This document shows, piece after piece, positions 7,529 to 15,915 of a stretch of 33,457 nucleotides of DNA. The notes beneath the pieces were generated by a model. It was given only the letters and a program-made list of their open reading frames with translations. It was not told the DNA's origin and did not search any database. The stretch spans positions 1 to 33,457 of the forward strand of contig JABDKJ010000055.1 in assembly GCA_013002285.1 (NCBI GenBank), given 5' to 3'. Position numbers and translations under genes: made by a program. The number at the start of each line of letters is the position of its first letter. Within the stretch, counting starts at the first letter, position 1. This stretch comes from Flavobacteriales bacterium. Its GTDB lineage: Bacteria; Bacteroidota; Bacteroidia; Flavobacteriales; JABDKJ01.

Positions 7529-8564
7529 GATCCTTTTTCTACACAGCGAACTTGCAAAGTATTTTATCGCGAGTTTAAAGGAGCTTTCAAAGAAAGCTGA
7601 GGTCCATGTTGTCCACTGGCCGATCAATTCAGAGGCACCTTTCAAATTCGATAAAGATCGAGAGATCAATTATTATCCTAAACATGAATTCACAAGTGAG
7701 CAACTACTTGCCCTTTGCCAAGATATTTCTCCTGATATGGTTATTGTCAGTGGATGGCGAGACAAGGAATACATGTCGATCATAAAAGAGTTGGTCCAAG
7801 TCCCAGTTCGGGTAATGTCATTGGATAATCCATGGGCAGGGAAAGTAAAACAAAGAATTTGGTCGGCACTTTCGAGAAAGAGTCTTCTTCCATTTTTCAC
7901 GCATTGCTGGGTAGCCGGAGAAAGGCAAAGGACATATGCCAGAAAACTGGGGTTTAAAGAAAACAGGATACTGGATAAGTTGTATTCCGCAGACAGTGAA
8001 TTGTTTGAACGAGTGAACCAGATAAGGGTTTCGAAAACCACTAAAGAGAGGGCTAAACGTTTTGTTTACATCGGTCGATATTCAGAAGAAAAGGGAATAG
8101 ATATTTTGTTTGACGCTTTCCTGGATTATTCAAAGAAACCAGAAAACGATTGGGAACTTTGGTGCCTTGGGACTGGTCCTTTGTTTGATCAAAAACCCGA
8201 ACACGAACGTATTAAACATTTTGGCTTTGTCCAACCAGAAGACATGCCGAAGATCTTGGAAGAAGTAGACGCCTTTGTATTGCCAAGTATTTTTGAACCT
8301 TGGGGCTTAGTGGCTCATGAAATGGCGGCAGCTGGTTTGCCAATGATCTTAACTGATAAAGTAGGGGCAACGGAGGAATTCTTGGTGGACGGAAAAAATG
8401 GCTTTTTAGTCGTACCGGGCTCAAAAAATGAGCTGAGAGTTGCTATGGAAAAGATAACACAACTATCTGAAAAAGAATATGTTGAGATGTCTAAAGTTAG
8501 TTCGGAACTTTCGAAAAGGCAAAGTCCTGCTATTTGGGCTGATAATGTGATGGAACTTTTGTAA
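7479..8564 (+). CDS. Glycosyltransferase, GT4-like
   Basis: A GT-B fold glycosyltransferase of about 360 residues. The C-terminal donor-binding half is clear: VYIGRYSEEKGIDILFDAF, the LGTGPL turn, then EEVDAFVLPSIFEPWGLVAHEMAAAGLP, which contains the E-x7-E motif that holds the nucleotide sugar, and NGFLVVPGS. It transfers a sugar to the growing lipid-linked repeat unit on the cytoplasmic side. The start is uncertain: ATG 7479 gives a 50-base overlap with the preceding gene, TTG 7497 has a GGAG nine bases ahead, and TTG 7515 gives MKLAKILFLHSE, which looks most like a natural family N-terminus and overlaps by 14 bases. Retaining versus inverting chemistry and sugar are not readable. Confidence 0.85.
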   Translation: MLELRKLITQRILKLAKILFLHSELAKYFIASLKELSKKAEVHVVHWPINSEAPFKFDKDREINYYPKHEFTSEQLLALCQDISPDMVIVSGWRDKEYMSIIKELVQVPVRVMSLDNPWAGKVKQRIWSALSRKSLLPFFTHCWVAGERQRTYARKLGFKENRILDKLYSADSELFERVNQIRVSKTTKERAKRFVYIGRYSEEKGIDILFDAFLDYSKKPENDWELWCLGTGPLFDQKPEHERIKHFGFVQPEDMPKILEEVDAFVLPSIFEPWGLVAHEMAAAGLPMILTDKVGATEEFLVDGKNGFLVVPGSKNELRVAMEKITQLSEKEYVEMSKVSSELSKRQSPAIWADNVMELL

Positions 8565-8585
8565 ATTCAATTTAAATCAAACAAC

Positions 8586-9524
8586 ATGAAGCGAATATTA
8601 GTTACTGGAGGGGCAGGGTTTATAGCGAGTGAGGTAGCCATTAAGCTTGCACAGGATCAAAATAATCTTGTTGTTGTTGTCGATAATTTAAGGACTGGCG
8701 ATGTTAAAAAATTACCCTTAAGTGCATACGACAACCTTCATTTTATAAAGTCTGATGTCAATAATTTCAATGACATCTCAGGTGTTTTCTATGCCTACAA
8801 TTTTGACTTTGTTTTTCATTACGCTGCCTTAGTAGGGGTGAACAGAACTTTGGAAAACCCCGTTTCAGTTCTGAGAGACATCGAGGGGATAAGGAACATA
8901 CTTGACCTTTCAAAGAATTCTCGTGTAAAGCGAGTGTTCTATTCTTCTTCTTCTGAGGTTTATGGAGAGCCAGTGGAGATCCCTCAGAATGAGAAGACCA
9001 CACCTCTCAATTCAAAATTGCCCTATGCCATTGTAAAGAATGTGGGAGAAGCATATCTGCGTTCCTATTATAAGGAATATGGTTTAGAGTATACCATTTT
9101 CAGATTTTTTAATACATATGGCCCAAAACAGAGCAAAGATTTTGTGATCAGCAAATTCCTGAGAGCTGCGCTCAAAGATGAACCGATCACGGTTTACGGG
9201 GATGGGTCACAGACCAGAACCTTTTGTTACATCAATGACAATGTTGATACCTGTCTTAAGTGTTTCAATGATGATCTAATATTAAACGATGTCATCAATA
9301 TAGGATCAGATAAAGAGATGAGTATCCTGGATCTTGCGAAAACGATCATACGTATCACGAATTCCAGTTCTGAGATAGTTCATCTACCTCCTTTGGCCGA
9401 AGGTGATATGACGAGAAGATTGCCAGATAACGCTCTAATGAAAAAGATCCTGAACAAAGAGTTGATCCCTTTGGAAATGGGAATTCAGTATATTATTGAA
9501 ACACCACAATACATCATTAAATAA
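8586..9524 (+). CDS. NAD-dependent epimerase/dehydratase (extended SDR)
   Basis: A 312-residue extended short-chain dehydrogenase acting on nucleotide sugars. The N-terminal Rossmann motif is TGGAGFIAS, with Ala where the third Gly of GxxGxxG normally stands. The catalytic elements are SSSSEVYGEP (Ser/Thr) and YAIVK (Tyr and Lys of YxxxK). RFFNTYGP and the VYGDGSQTRTFCYINDNVD substrate-pocket block are typical of the UDP-glucuronate decarboxylase / dTDP-glucose dehydratase / UDP-glucose epimerase group. It sits directly before asnB (TAA immediately followed by ATG) in the polysaccharide operon and probably makes a precursor for it. I cannot assign the exact sugar: epimerase, dehydratase and decarboxylase all remain possible. 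Confidence 0.87.
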   Translation: MKRILVTGGAGFIASEVAIKLAQDQNNLVVVVDNLRTGDVKKLPLSAYDNLHFIKSDVNNFNDISGVFYAYNFDFVFHYAALVGVNRTLENPVSVLRDIEGIRNILDLSKNSRVKRVFYSSSSEVYGEPVEIPQNEKTTPLNSKLPYAIVKNVGEAYLRSYYKEYGLEYTIFRFFNTYGPKQSKDFVISKFLRAALKDEPITVYGDGSQTRTFCYINDNVDTCLKCFNDDLILNDVINIGSDKEMSILDLAKTIIRITNSSSEIVHLPPLAEGDMTRRLPDNALMKKILNKELIPLEMGIQYIIETPQYIIK

Positions 9525-11399
9525 ATGTGTGGAATAAATGGATTGTTTGGTCTGGAGAAGATCGAACGGCCGCAAGAGACCGTCCAAAAGATGAATGCTT
9601 GCCTCACGCACAGAGGCCCTGATGCTGATGGACTCTATGCCGATGAGCATGTTGTTCTCGGCCATAAAAGGCTGTCTATTATTGATCTAGACGAGAAAGC
9701 AAACCAACCTATGACGAGTGCAAATGGCCGATTTGTTTTGGTATATAATGGCGAATTGTACAACTATAGGGCTTTAAAAGAGCAAGTCCCGAATTACCCA
9801 TATAAGACCGAAAGTGATAGTGAGGTCGTTTTGGCTGCCATCACAGAATGGGGTATGGCTGCGCTGCAAGCATTCAATGGAATGTTTGCATTTGCTTTGT
9901 GGGATAGTGAGAAAGGTGAGTTGTTTTTGGTCAGGGATAGGATCGGGATCAAGCCACTTTATTATGCCGAAAGCCAGAATTCGCTTATTTTTTCTTCTGA
10001 GATCAGAGCGATCCTTGAAACCGATCTGGTCCCGAAAAAGATGGATCCAGAGGCTTTGATCGATTATTTAAGGTATGCTACGGTGCATGGTCCGCGCACG
10101 ATCATTCAAGGAATAAAGATGTTAGAGCCGGGACATTATTTGAAGATCAGTGATAACGAAACCGAAGAGGTGAAATACTTTGAGCTTGGCGCTAGGAACA
10201 ACTCGCGAAAGAGAGATAGCTATGACACAAAAAAGAACATTAGGATCCTGCTTACCGAAAGTGTGGAGAAACGCACGGTCTCCGATGTTCCCTTTGGTGC
10301 TTTCCTATCTGGAGGCATAGATTCAAGTATTATTGTTGGTCTTATGTCGGAAGTTATCCCTGGCAAAGTGAATACCTTCTCTGTAGTATTTGACGAACAA
10401 GAACATAGCGAAGCAAAGTACTCACAGATGATCGCTAAAAAGTATCAAACGAACCATCATGAGATAAAGCTGAGAATGAATGATCTTTTGGATATGATTC
10501 CCAGTACCTTGGCTGCCATGGACCATCCTTCTGGAGATGGGCCTAACACATATCTTGTCTCTAAGAAGACAAAGGATGCCGGGATCACCATGGCCTTGTC
10601 TGGTTTGGGTGGCGATGAGTTATTCGCTGGATACGATCTTTTCAAGTACTGTGCGGAGATCTCTCAGAAAAAATGGGTGACCAGTTTTCCAATGTTCGTT
10701 CGAAAAATGGCTGGTTCTGTTTATAGTGGAGTAAAAAAAGATGTTGCCTCGAGTAAAGTAAAGGACCTTTTAGTGCAAGATCATTTCGACCTTGAATATA
10801 TCTACCCTAAAATGCGAACAGTGCTTAGGGATGAGGAGGTGTTGAATTTATTGGATAGAGAAACGCTACCAGAAAGTTCAGTTTTTCAGATTGGTAAGGA
10901 TAAGATCAGTTTTGAGGGTACGGCATTTAAATTGCCTTATTTGAGCAAGATATCTGTTTTGGAATTCAACACATACATGAGCAATGTTTTGCTGCGAGAT
11001 TCAGATCAAATGGGAATGGCAAACGCAATGGAAATTCGAGTTCCATTTCTTGACCACGAGTTAGTTGAGTATGTTTTGGGTTTGAGTGATCAGGAAAAAT
11101 ATCCCCATAGTCCTAAAAAATTATTGGTCGATACTTTTCAGGACTTATTGCCTTCAGAATTGGTGAATAGACCTAAAATGGGTTTTACCTTTCCATGGAC
11201 CAAGTGGATGAAAAAAGACCTAAAGCCTTTTTGTGAGCGGCAACTAAAAGGACTAAAGAAACGAACTCAATTTTCTACAAACGCGATCGACTTGTTGTGG
11301 TCTAGATTTTTAAATAATGACCCTAATATCACATGGTCCAGAATTTGGCATTTAGTTGTTTTAGAACATTGGTTATCGGCAAATGGGATCGATGAATAA
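9525..11399 (+). CDS. asnB: Asparagine synthase (glutamine-hydrolysing) family
   Basis: A 624-residue two-domain amidotransferase. Residues 1 to about 215 form the class II glutaminase domain: the nucleophile Cys2 in MCGINGLFG, LTHRGPDADG, GHKRLSIIDL, NQPM and YNGELYN. The synthetase domain follows with the ATP-pyrophosphatase loop SGGIDSS at 262-268 and LSGLGGDELFAGY. The general reaction is ATP-dependent transfer of glutamine-derived ammonia to a carboxylate. Members inside polysaccharide clusters are often thought to amidate a sugar acid or amino-acid substituent rather than make free asparagine; that reading fits the context (between two glycosyltransferases and next to an SDR) but is inference. 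It begins at the base after the SDR stop and overlaps the next gene. Confidence 0.92.
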   Translation: MCGINGLFGLEKIERPQETVQKMNACLTHRGPDADGLYADEHVVLGHKRLSIIDLDEKANQPMTSANGRFVLVYNGELYNYRALKEQVPNYPYKTESDSEVVLAAITEWGMAALQAFNGMFAFALWDSEKGELFLVRDRIGIKPLYYAESQNSLIFSSEIRAILETDLVPKKMDPEALIDYLRYATVHGPRTIIQGIKMLEPGHYLKISDNETEEVKYFELGARNNSRKRDSYDTKKNIRILLTESVEKRTVSDVPFGAFLSGGIDSSIIVGLMSEVIPGKVNTFSVVFDEQEHSEAKYSQMIAKKYQTNHHEIKLRMNDLLDMIPSTLAAMDHPSGDGPNTYLVSKKTKDAGITMALSGLGGDELFAGYDLFKYCAEISQKKWVTSFPMFVRKMAGSVYSGVKKDVASSKVKDLLVQDHFDLEYIYPKMRTVLRDEEVLNLLDRETLPESSVFQIGKDKISFEGTAFKLPYLSKISVLEFNTYMSNVLLRDSDQMGMANAMEIRVPFLDHELVEYVLGLSDQEKYPHSPKKLLVDTFQDLLPSELVNRPKMGFTFPWTKWMKKDLKPFCERQLKGLKKRTQFSTNAIDLLWSRFLNNDPNITWSRIWHLVVLEHWLSANGIDE

Positions 11400-12516
11400 G
11401 AAGATCGCGGTTTTCATAGATTGGTTCAGGCCGGGGTATAAGGCAGGAGGACCGATCACTTCTTGTGCAAACATGGTAGACCTGTTGAAAGAGGACTTTC
11501 ATTTCTACATTTTTACAAAGGATAGGGATTATATGGAGGACGAACCATATGATCAAGTTGCTAGCAATGAGTGGATCAACTATTCAAAGAATTGTGAAGT
11601 GATGTATTTGTCGGCAGAGAAGCTAGCTCGGAAATTCATGAAAAATGAATTTGATAAATTAGATGTACATGTTGTTTATATCAATGGCATGTTCTCAAAG
11701 CATTTTTCAATTTGGCCTATGAAATTCGCTGGTCCAAAAAACGTAATTGTTGCACCAAGGGGAATGTTGAGACCGAGTGCTCTTGCGATCAAGTCTTTTA
11801 AGAAGTCTGTTTACTTGATCCTATCTCGAGTACGAGGCACCTATAAGAATGTGGTTTTTCAAGCAACTACCGATGACGAAAAGAAAGACATTGAAGCACA
11901 GAAGCTTGGAGGAGAAGTTCAAGTGGCGCATAACAGTCCCAAGAGTATACCTGAAATAAAGGCGAATTCAAAAAAGAAGGATCTTCTTCGTATTTGTTTT
12001 GCTGGGCGAATAGCAAAGGAGAAAAATCTACTTTTTGCCTTGAAAATACTGAAGGAGATGTCATCGAATAAGATAGAATTGAATATCGCAGGAGAGAAGT
12101 ATGATGAAGACTATTGGAAAGAATGTGATGAAGCTATTCAAGAAATGCCAAATGGAATAAAAGTCAATGTACTAGGAAGTTTATCGCCTGATAGATTTTC
12201 AAAAGAATTAGAAAAGGCTGATGTAATGTTCTTGCCTACAAGAGGTGAGAATTTTGGTCATGTGGTCCATGAAAGTCTTGCTTGTGGAACGCCCGTTATC
12301 ATTTCTGATCAAACGCCTTGGCGTGGATTAAGCCGAGCTAAGGCCGGTTTTGATCTTGCTTTACAAGATAAAAAGGCGTTCCGAGAAGCGATCAATAAAT
12401 TTTGGAAAATGGGTAGTGATGAATATCAGGAATGGATTGCTTGCGCTAGAAAATTTGCATCCGAAAGAATGGATACGGAGAAATTGAGAACTGAGTATAT
12501 TCGCCTCTTCGAATGA
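11392..12516 (+). CDS. Glycosyltransferase, GT4-like (second)
   Basis: A GT-B glycosyltransferase of about 374 residues. The N-terminus, IDWFRPGYKAGGPITSCANMV, is characteristic of a Bacteroidota GT4 subgroup; VIVAPRGMLRPSAL follows, and the donor half has CFAGRIAKEKNLLFALKIL and DVMFLPTRGENFGHVVHESLACGTPVI, with the E-x7-E pair. It adds a sugar to the lipid-linked unit in the cytoplasm. ATG 11392 (overlapping asnB by 8 bases) gives MNKKIAVFIDWF, the natural family start; an in-frame ATG at 11383 would add three residues. The stop overlaps the acetyltransferase gene by 4 bases (ATGA). Confidence 0.88.
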   Translation: MNKKIAVFIDWFRPGYKAGGPITSCANMVDLLKEDFHFYIFTKDRDYMEDEPYDQVASNEWINYSKNCEVMYLSAEKLARKFMKNEFDKLDVHVVYINGMFSKHFSIWPMKFAGPKNVIVAPRGMLRPSALAIKSFKKSVYLILSRVRGTYKNVVFQATTDDEKKDIEAQKLGGEVQVAHNSPKSIPEIKANSKKKDLLRICFAGRIAKEKNLLFALKILKEMSSNKIELNIAGEKYDEDYWKECDEAIQEMPNGIKVNVLGSLSPDRFSKELEKADVMFLPTRGENFGHVVHESLACGTPVIISDQTPWRGLSRAKAGFDLALQDKKAFREAINKFWKMGSDEYQEWIACARKFASERMDTEKLRTEYIRLFE

Positions 12517-13058
12517 GAACAGATCTTTCAAAATATGATAATAGCTGGTATAAACCGGGTTCAGCATTGAAGAGGATATTCTGGTATTTTTTTCAAGTTA
12601 TTTTCATCAAGTCCCGATTGTTTCCTTTCTCAGGTTCTACAAAAGCGCTCTTGCGCTTGTTTGGCGCAAAGATCGGGAATGGAGTTGTGATCAAACCAGG
12701 TGTGAATATTAAGTACCCTTGGAATTTAGAGATCGGGGATCACTCGTGGGTAGGAGAAGATGTTTGGATCGACAATTTGGCCAAAGTAAGGATCGGAAAC
12801 AACGTCTGCATTTCCCAAGGAGCCATGCTTGAATGCGGTGATCACGACTATACAAAGCCCACTTTCGACCTCAGGGTGAATGAGATCATTTTGGAAGACG
12901 GTGTTTGGATATGCGCGCAAGCATTTGTTTCTGGAGGTACGCAATGTAAAAGTCATTCTGTTCTTACGGCCCGCTCAACTGCCCCAAAATTATTGGAAGG
13001 ATATTCCATTTATTCTGGAATACCTGCGATCAAGATCAAAGAAAGGGTCATTTCATGA
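12513..13058 (+). CDS. wcaF: WcaF-like acetyltransferase (left-handed beta-helix)
   Basis: A 181-residue hexapeptide-repeat O-acetyltransferase resembling the colanic-acid WcaF family. It starts MRTDLSKYDNSWYKPG as WcaF proteins do, then has stacked hexapeptide turns (IGNGVVIKPGVNI, IGDHSWVGEDVWI, IGNNVCISQGAML) and the active-site segment CGDHDYTKPTF, whose His is the expected general base. It would add acetyl from acetyl-CoA to a sugar of the polysaccharide. One oddity: the usual WIGAxA turn reads WICAQAFVSGGTQC, so a Cys replaces the Gly. The gene overlaps both neighbours by 4 bases (ATGA on each side), so it is an integral part of the operon. Confidence 0.88.
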   Translation: MRTDLSKYDNSWYKPGSALKRIFWYFFQVIFIKSRLFPFSGSTKALLRLFGAKIGNGVVIKPGVNIKYPWNLEIGDHSWVGEDVWIDNLAKVRIGNNVCISQGAMLECGDHDYTKPTFDLRVNEIILEDGVWICAQAFVSGGTQCKSHSVLTARSTAPKLLEGYSIYSGIPAIKIKERVIS

Positions 13059-13807
13059 AAGTCTCCATTATTACAGTTTCCTACAATGCTGTAGACACTA
13101 TTGAACAGACGATAAAGTCTGTTTTGGAACAAGACCATGATGACTTGGAATACGTTGTCATAGATGGTGATTCAAAAGATGGAACCACAGATATCATCAA
13201 AGTCTATGCGAAGCAAATAAGCAATTTTGTGTCAGAACCAGATAATGGGATCTATGATGCTATGAATAAGGGTATAGCAAATTGCCAAGGAGATGTCATT
13301 GGTATTTTAAATGCTGACGATGTCTACACACATCGATCGGTGATCTCAAAGATCGTGCATACGTTCAACGAACACAATACCGATGCGGTCTATGGAGATC
13401 TGCAATATGTGGCTAAGAATGACTTGAATAAAGTGATCAGGTATTGGCGCTCAAGAGATCATCGGGATGGTGATTTCAAAAAAGGATGGATGCCTCCTCA
13501 CCCTTCATTCTTTCTTAAAAAAGAGATCTATGATGATCATGGTACCTACCGAACGGATCTTCATATATCCGCTGATTATGAATTGATGCTAAGAATGTTC
13601 GTTAAACATGGGATCAGTTCAAAACACATTCCAGAGGTTATAACAAAAATGAGGGTAGGTGGAGAAAGCAATGTGTCTTTGAAAAACAGGATAAAAGCCA
13701 ATAAAGAAGATCGTCTTGCTTGGAAATTGAATGATCTGGATCCCGGGAAACTCACTCTGATAAAAAAACCATTGAGAAAGATCGACCAGTTTTGGAAAAA
13801 GGCTTGA
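13055..13807 (+). CDS. Glycosyltransferase family 2
   Basis: A 250-residue GT-A fold transferase related to the WcaA/WcaE group. MKVSIITVSYNA opens the Rossmann-like nucleotide-binding half, followed by YVVIDGDSKDGTTDII, SEPDNGIYDAMNKGI and the metal-binding ILNADD at 84-89 (DxD-equivalent). HPSFFLKKEIYDDHG and HISADYELMLRMF are the acceptor-side motifs of this subgroup. It inverts configuration while adding a sugar, likely early in repeat-unit assembly. It ends the operon: its TGA abuts the stop of the convergent PorG-like gene, with no base and no terminator between them. Confidence 0.9.
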   Translation: MKVSIITVSYNAVDTIEQTIKSVLEQDHDDLEYVVIDGDSKDGTTDIIKVYAKQISNFVSEPDNGIYDAMNKGIANCQGDVIGILNADDVYTHRSVISKIVHTFNEHNTDAVYGDLQYVAKNDLNKVIRYWRSRDHRDGDFKKGWMPPHPSFFLKKEIYDDHGTYRTDLHISADYELMLRMFVKHGISSKHIPEVITKMRVGGESNVSLKNRIKANKEDRLAWKLNDLDPGKLTLIKKPLRKIDQFWKKA

Positions 13808-14815
13808 TCAGAATTTCGCTCTCGACTTCCTCTTCCCTCTCGTTTTTCTCTTAAGCCAACTGTATTTTTTCTTTTTGGCTTGAAAACTTCTGGATTTTTT
13901 CTGAATAACAAGACCAGCCGTAATATTCATGAAAAGATATCCGTCATTATTCTTCGAAATACCTCTCGGGTTACGCTCGATCGATCCAGAAGAACCGCAA
14001 TGAAGATCACTGCTGTACATAACATCATAGTCATAATTACATATCATCACCGGATTCCCTGGCCATATTTCGTCAATTAGCTCCGGAGTGGTTTGCATGG
14101 CGTACGCTATTCTTTCCGGGTCACCATCGAGCTCTGAATCCGTAGCATAATTTCCGCTAATGTCATCCAAATAATCCGTGAATGTCATTCGGTATCCCAT
14201 TTCCCAACCCAACCTGATCCTTCTATTATATGTGAAATAGAATCCAAATCCCATAGGTACGCTGATGCCTTGAACATCATATGCAGTTTCTTGCCCTTCT
14301 GTCCTTAACTCTCTTAAACTAGTGGATTGGCCGGCAAATGCAGGGTTATTTCCATTGTATTCACCTATTGGTTCATGCAGGAACCCAGCAATCCCTGCCA
14401 TTCCATAAACCCTGAAATTAGGATTGTATAAGCCCTTGCCGCCAAAATCATTATCAGAGTATAAAGTGTATTCCGCAAGAAGGGAAAGCTCTTTTATCGT
14501 ATTCGTAAAATTTAAGTTCCGCGCTCTTCTTGGGGCATAATCGGTATTGAGGTCATCACCTCCGATCTTCCCATAAGAAGCACCTAATTTAACGTTCAAT
14601 GACCTCGAAATTCGCCTTCTAAGATAGGCTCCGAAAACGTAGCGCGTCTCTTTAAGCTTCATGTCATAGACAAAGTCTTTTCTAGGTTCATCAGTTCCTC
14701 CAATGTCTCCAAGGTAATTTGCTCCTCCAAGCGTAATTCCGTAATCCCACAAGTATTGTGCTTCCATCATAGAAATGGAAAACAAGAATGTAATTATGAC
14801 ACTTAATTTTTTCAA
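13808..14815 (-). CDS. PorG-like outer-membrane protein (DUF6089), extended
   Basis: A 335-residue exported barrel protein. The start must be the TTG at 14815: it gives MKKLSVIITFLFSISMMEAQ, a complete signal peptide, and the codons before it reach a stop without another start. The mature part opens with GITLGGANYLGDIGG and has alternating aromatic/glycine strands (YRVYGMAGIAGF-like, GFGFYFTYNRRIRLGWEMGYRMTFTDYLDDISGNY), matching DUF6089, the family of the T9SS component PorG. Members are usually nearer 230 residues; the excess here is a roughly 80-residue region before the last strand and a strongly basic tail (KKSRSFQAKKKKYSW to the end, 15 or more Lys/Arg). It may be PorG or a paralogue. 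No other T9SS core genes are adjacent. Confidence 0.78.
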   Translation of the reverse strand: MKKLSVIITFLFSISMMEAQYLWDYGITLGGANYLGDIGGTDEPRKDFVYDMKLKETRYVFGAYLRRRISRSLNVKLGASYGKIGGDDLNTDYAPRRARNLNFTNTIKELSLLAEYTLYSDNDFGGKGLYNPNFRVYGMAGIAGFLHEPIGEYNGNNPAFAGQSTSLRELRTEGQETAYDVQGISVPMGFGFYFTYNRRIRLGWEMGYRMTFTDYLDDISGNYATDSELDGDPERIAYAMQTTPELIDEIWPGNPVMICNYDYDVMYSSDLHCGSSGSIERNPRGISKNNDGYLFMNITAGLVIQKKSRSFQAKKKKYSWLKRKTRGKRKSRAKF

Positions 14816-14820
14816 CTCAG

Positions 14821-14850
14821 CAAATATATACTATTGATTCATAGAAGCAA
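14821..14850 (-). promoter_or_regulatory. Strong promoter of the PorG-like gene
   Basis: On the minus strand, a TTG (14848-14850), a 19-base spacer and a perfect -7 box TATATTTG (14821-14828) form a full consensus promoter. Only five bases separate the box from the TTG start codon at 14815, so transcription should begin at or within a base or two of the start codon (leaderless message). Confidence 0.75.
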
Positions 14851-14855
14851 ATGGG

Positions 14856-14901
14856 CTTTCGTCCAATCGCTGATCTCATAAGACGAGATTATGACCGAAA
14901 G
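14856..14901. repeat. Nested inverted repeat between divergent promoters
   Basis: CTTTCG (14856-14861) pairs with CGAAAG (14896-14901), and inside it ATCTC (14873-14877) pairs with GAGAT (14885-14889). The structure lies between the PorG-like and nitronate monooxygenase promoters. It could be an operator or a chance structure; there is no T-run to make it a terminator. Confidence 0.3.
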
Positions 14902-14926
14902 TAATCCTTTTATACGTTCCAAATAC

Positions 14927-14934
14927 TATTTTTG
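14927..14934 (+). promoter_or_regulatory. -7 box for the nitronate monooxygenase gene
   Basis: TATTTTTG is a perfect TAnnTTTG match, 22 bases ahead of the ATG at 14956. No TTG stands at the -33 distance. The box overlaps an upstream in-frame TTG (14932), which argues against that codon as the start. Confidence 0.5.
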
Positions 14935-14955
14935 GTTTGCTCAATTAACAATTTT

Positions 14956-15915
14956 ATGTATAAGAACAGGGTCTGCGAATTATTTGGTGTCAAGTACCCT
15001 TTGATCCAGGCTGGTATGGTATGGTGCTCTGGTTGGAAATTAGCAAGGGCAGTAAGTGATAGTGGTGGTTTGGGGATCATTGGTTCTGGGTCCATGTATC
15101 CGAAGATTCTGGAAGAGCACCTGCAAAAGATCACCGAAAACACGGATAAGCCTTATGCAGTCAATGTTCCTTTGCTTTATTCAGACATAGAAGCTCATTT
15201 CAACCTCATTTCTAAATACAAAGTTCCTATTGTGTTCACGTCTGCTGGAAATCCCAAGAAGTGGACAGGATTCTTAAAGGACAAGGGAATAACTGTGGTA
15301 CATGTTGTCTCAAGCAAGAAATTTGCCATCAACTCTCAGGAAGCGGGAGTGGATGCGGTGGTCGCAGAAGGTTTTGAAGCAGGAGGACACAACGGCAGAG
15401 AAGAGACAACTTCTATGTGTTTGATACCTGATGTCGTTAAAGCAATCGATCTTCCTGTGATCGCAGCAGGAGGCATTGCAACAGGAGAGGCTATGTTAGC
15501 AGCGATGATACTTGGTGCAGAAGCGGTTCAGATAGGCAGTCGTTTTGTAGCATCAAATGAGTGTTCTGCCCATGAATTATTTAAGAAGGCTGTGGTCAAG
15601 GCAACTGAAGGAGAGACCCTACTCACCTTAAAAGAGGTGACACCAGTAAGATTGATGAAAAATGGTTTCTTCAACGAACTAATGGAAGCCTATGCCAGGG
15701 ATGCAGAGGTAGATGAGCTAAAGTCTATTTTGGGGCGGGGAAGAGCAAAAAGGGGCATGTTCGAGGGAGATATCGAGAATGGAGAATTGGAAATAGGGCA
15801 GGTTGCAAGTCAGATCATCTCAATAATGCCAGCAAAAGAGATCATGGAAGATATCTTGGAGGCTTTTAGCAAGAGCAAAAATGCTTTAACTTTGGAAGGT
15901 CGCTTCAATTTTTGA
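14956..15915 (+). CDS. Nitronate monooxygenase / FabK-like flavoprotein
   Basis: A 319-residue FMN-dependent TIM-barrel protein. It begins MYKNRVCELFGVKYPLIQAGM, the family's usual opening, followed by VSDSGGLGIIGSG. EGFEAGGHNGR carries the catalytic His, and the phosphate-binding loop is VIAAGGIATGEAMLAAMILGAEAVQIGSRF. The family includes nitronate monooxygenase, which oxidises toxic alkyl nitronates, and the enoyl-ACP reductase FabK; the two are hard to tell apart by eye. The length and the GGHNGR form favour the nitronate monooxygenase group. The frame is open from a TTG at 14932, but that lies in the promoter. The stop overlaps the lipoprotein start by one base. Confidence 0.85.
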   Translation: MYKNRVCELFGVKYPLIQAGMVWCSGWKLARAVSDSGGLGIIGSGSMYPKILEEHLQKITENTDKPYAVNVPLLYSDIEAHFNLISKYKVPIVFTSAGNPKKWTGFLKDKGITVVHVVSSKKFAINSQEAGVDAVVAEGFEAGGHNGREETTSMCLIPDVVKAIDLPVIAAGGIATGEAMLAAMILGAEAVQIGSRFVASNECSAHELFKKAVVKATEGETLLTLKEVTPVRLMKNGFFNELMEAYARDAEVDELKSILGRGRAKRGMFEGDIENGELEIGQVASQIISIMPAKEIMEDILEAFSKSKNALTLEGRFNF

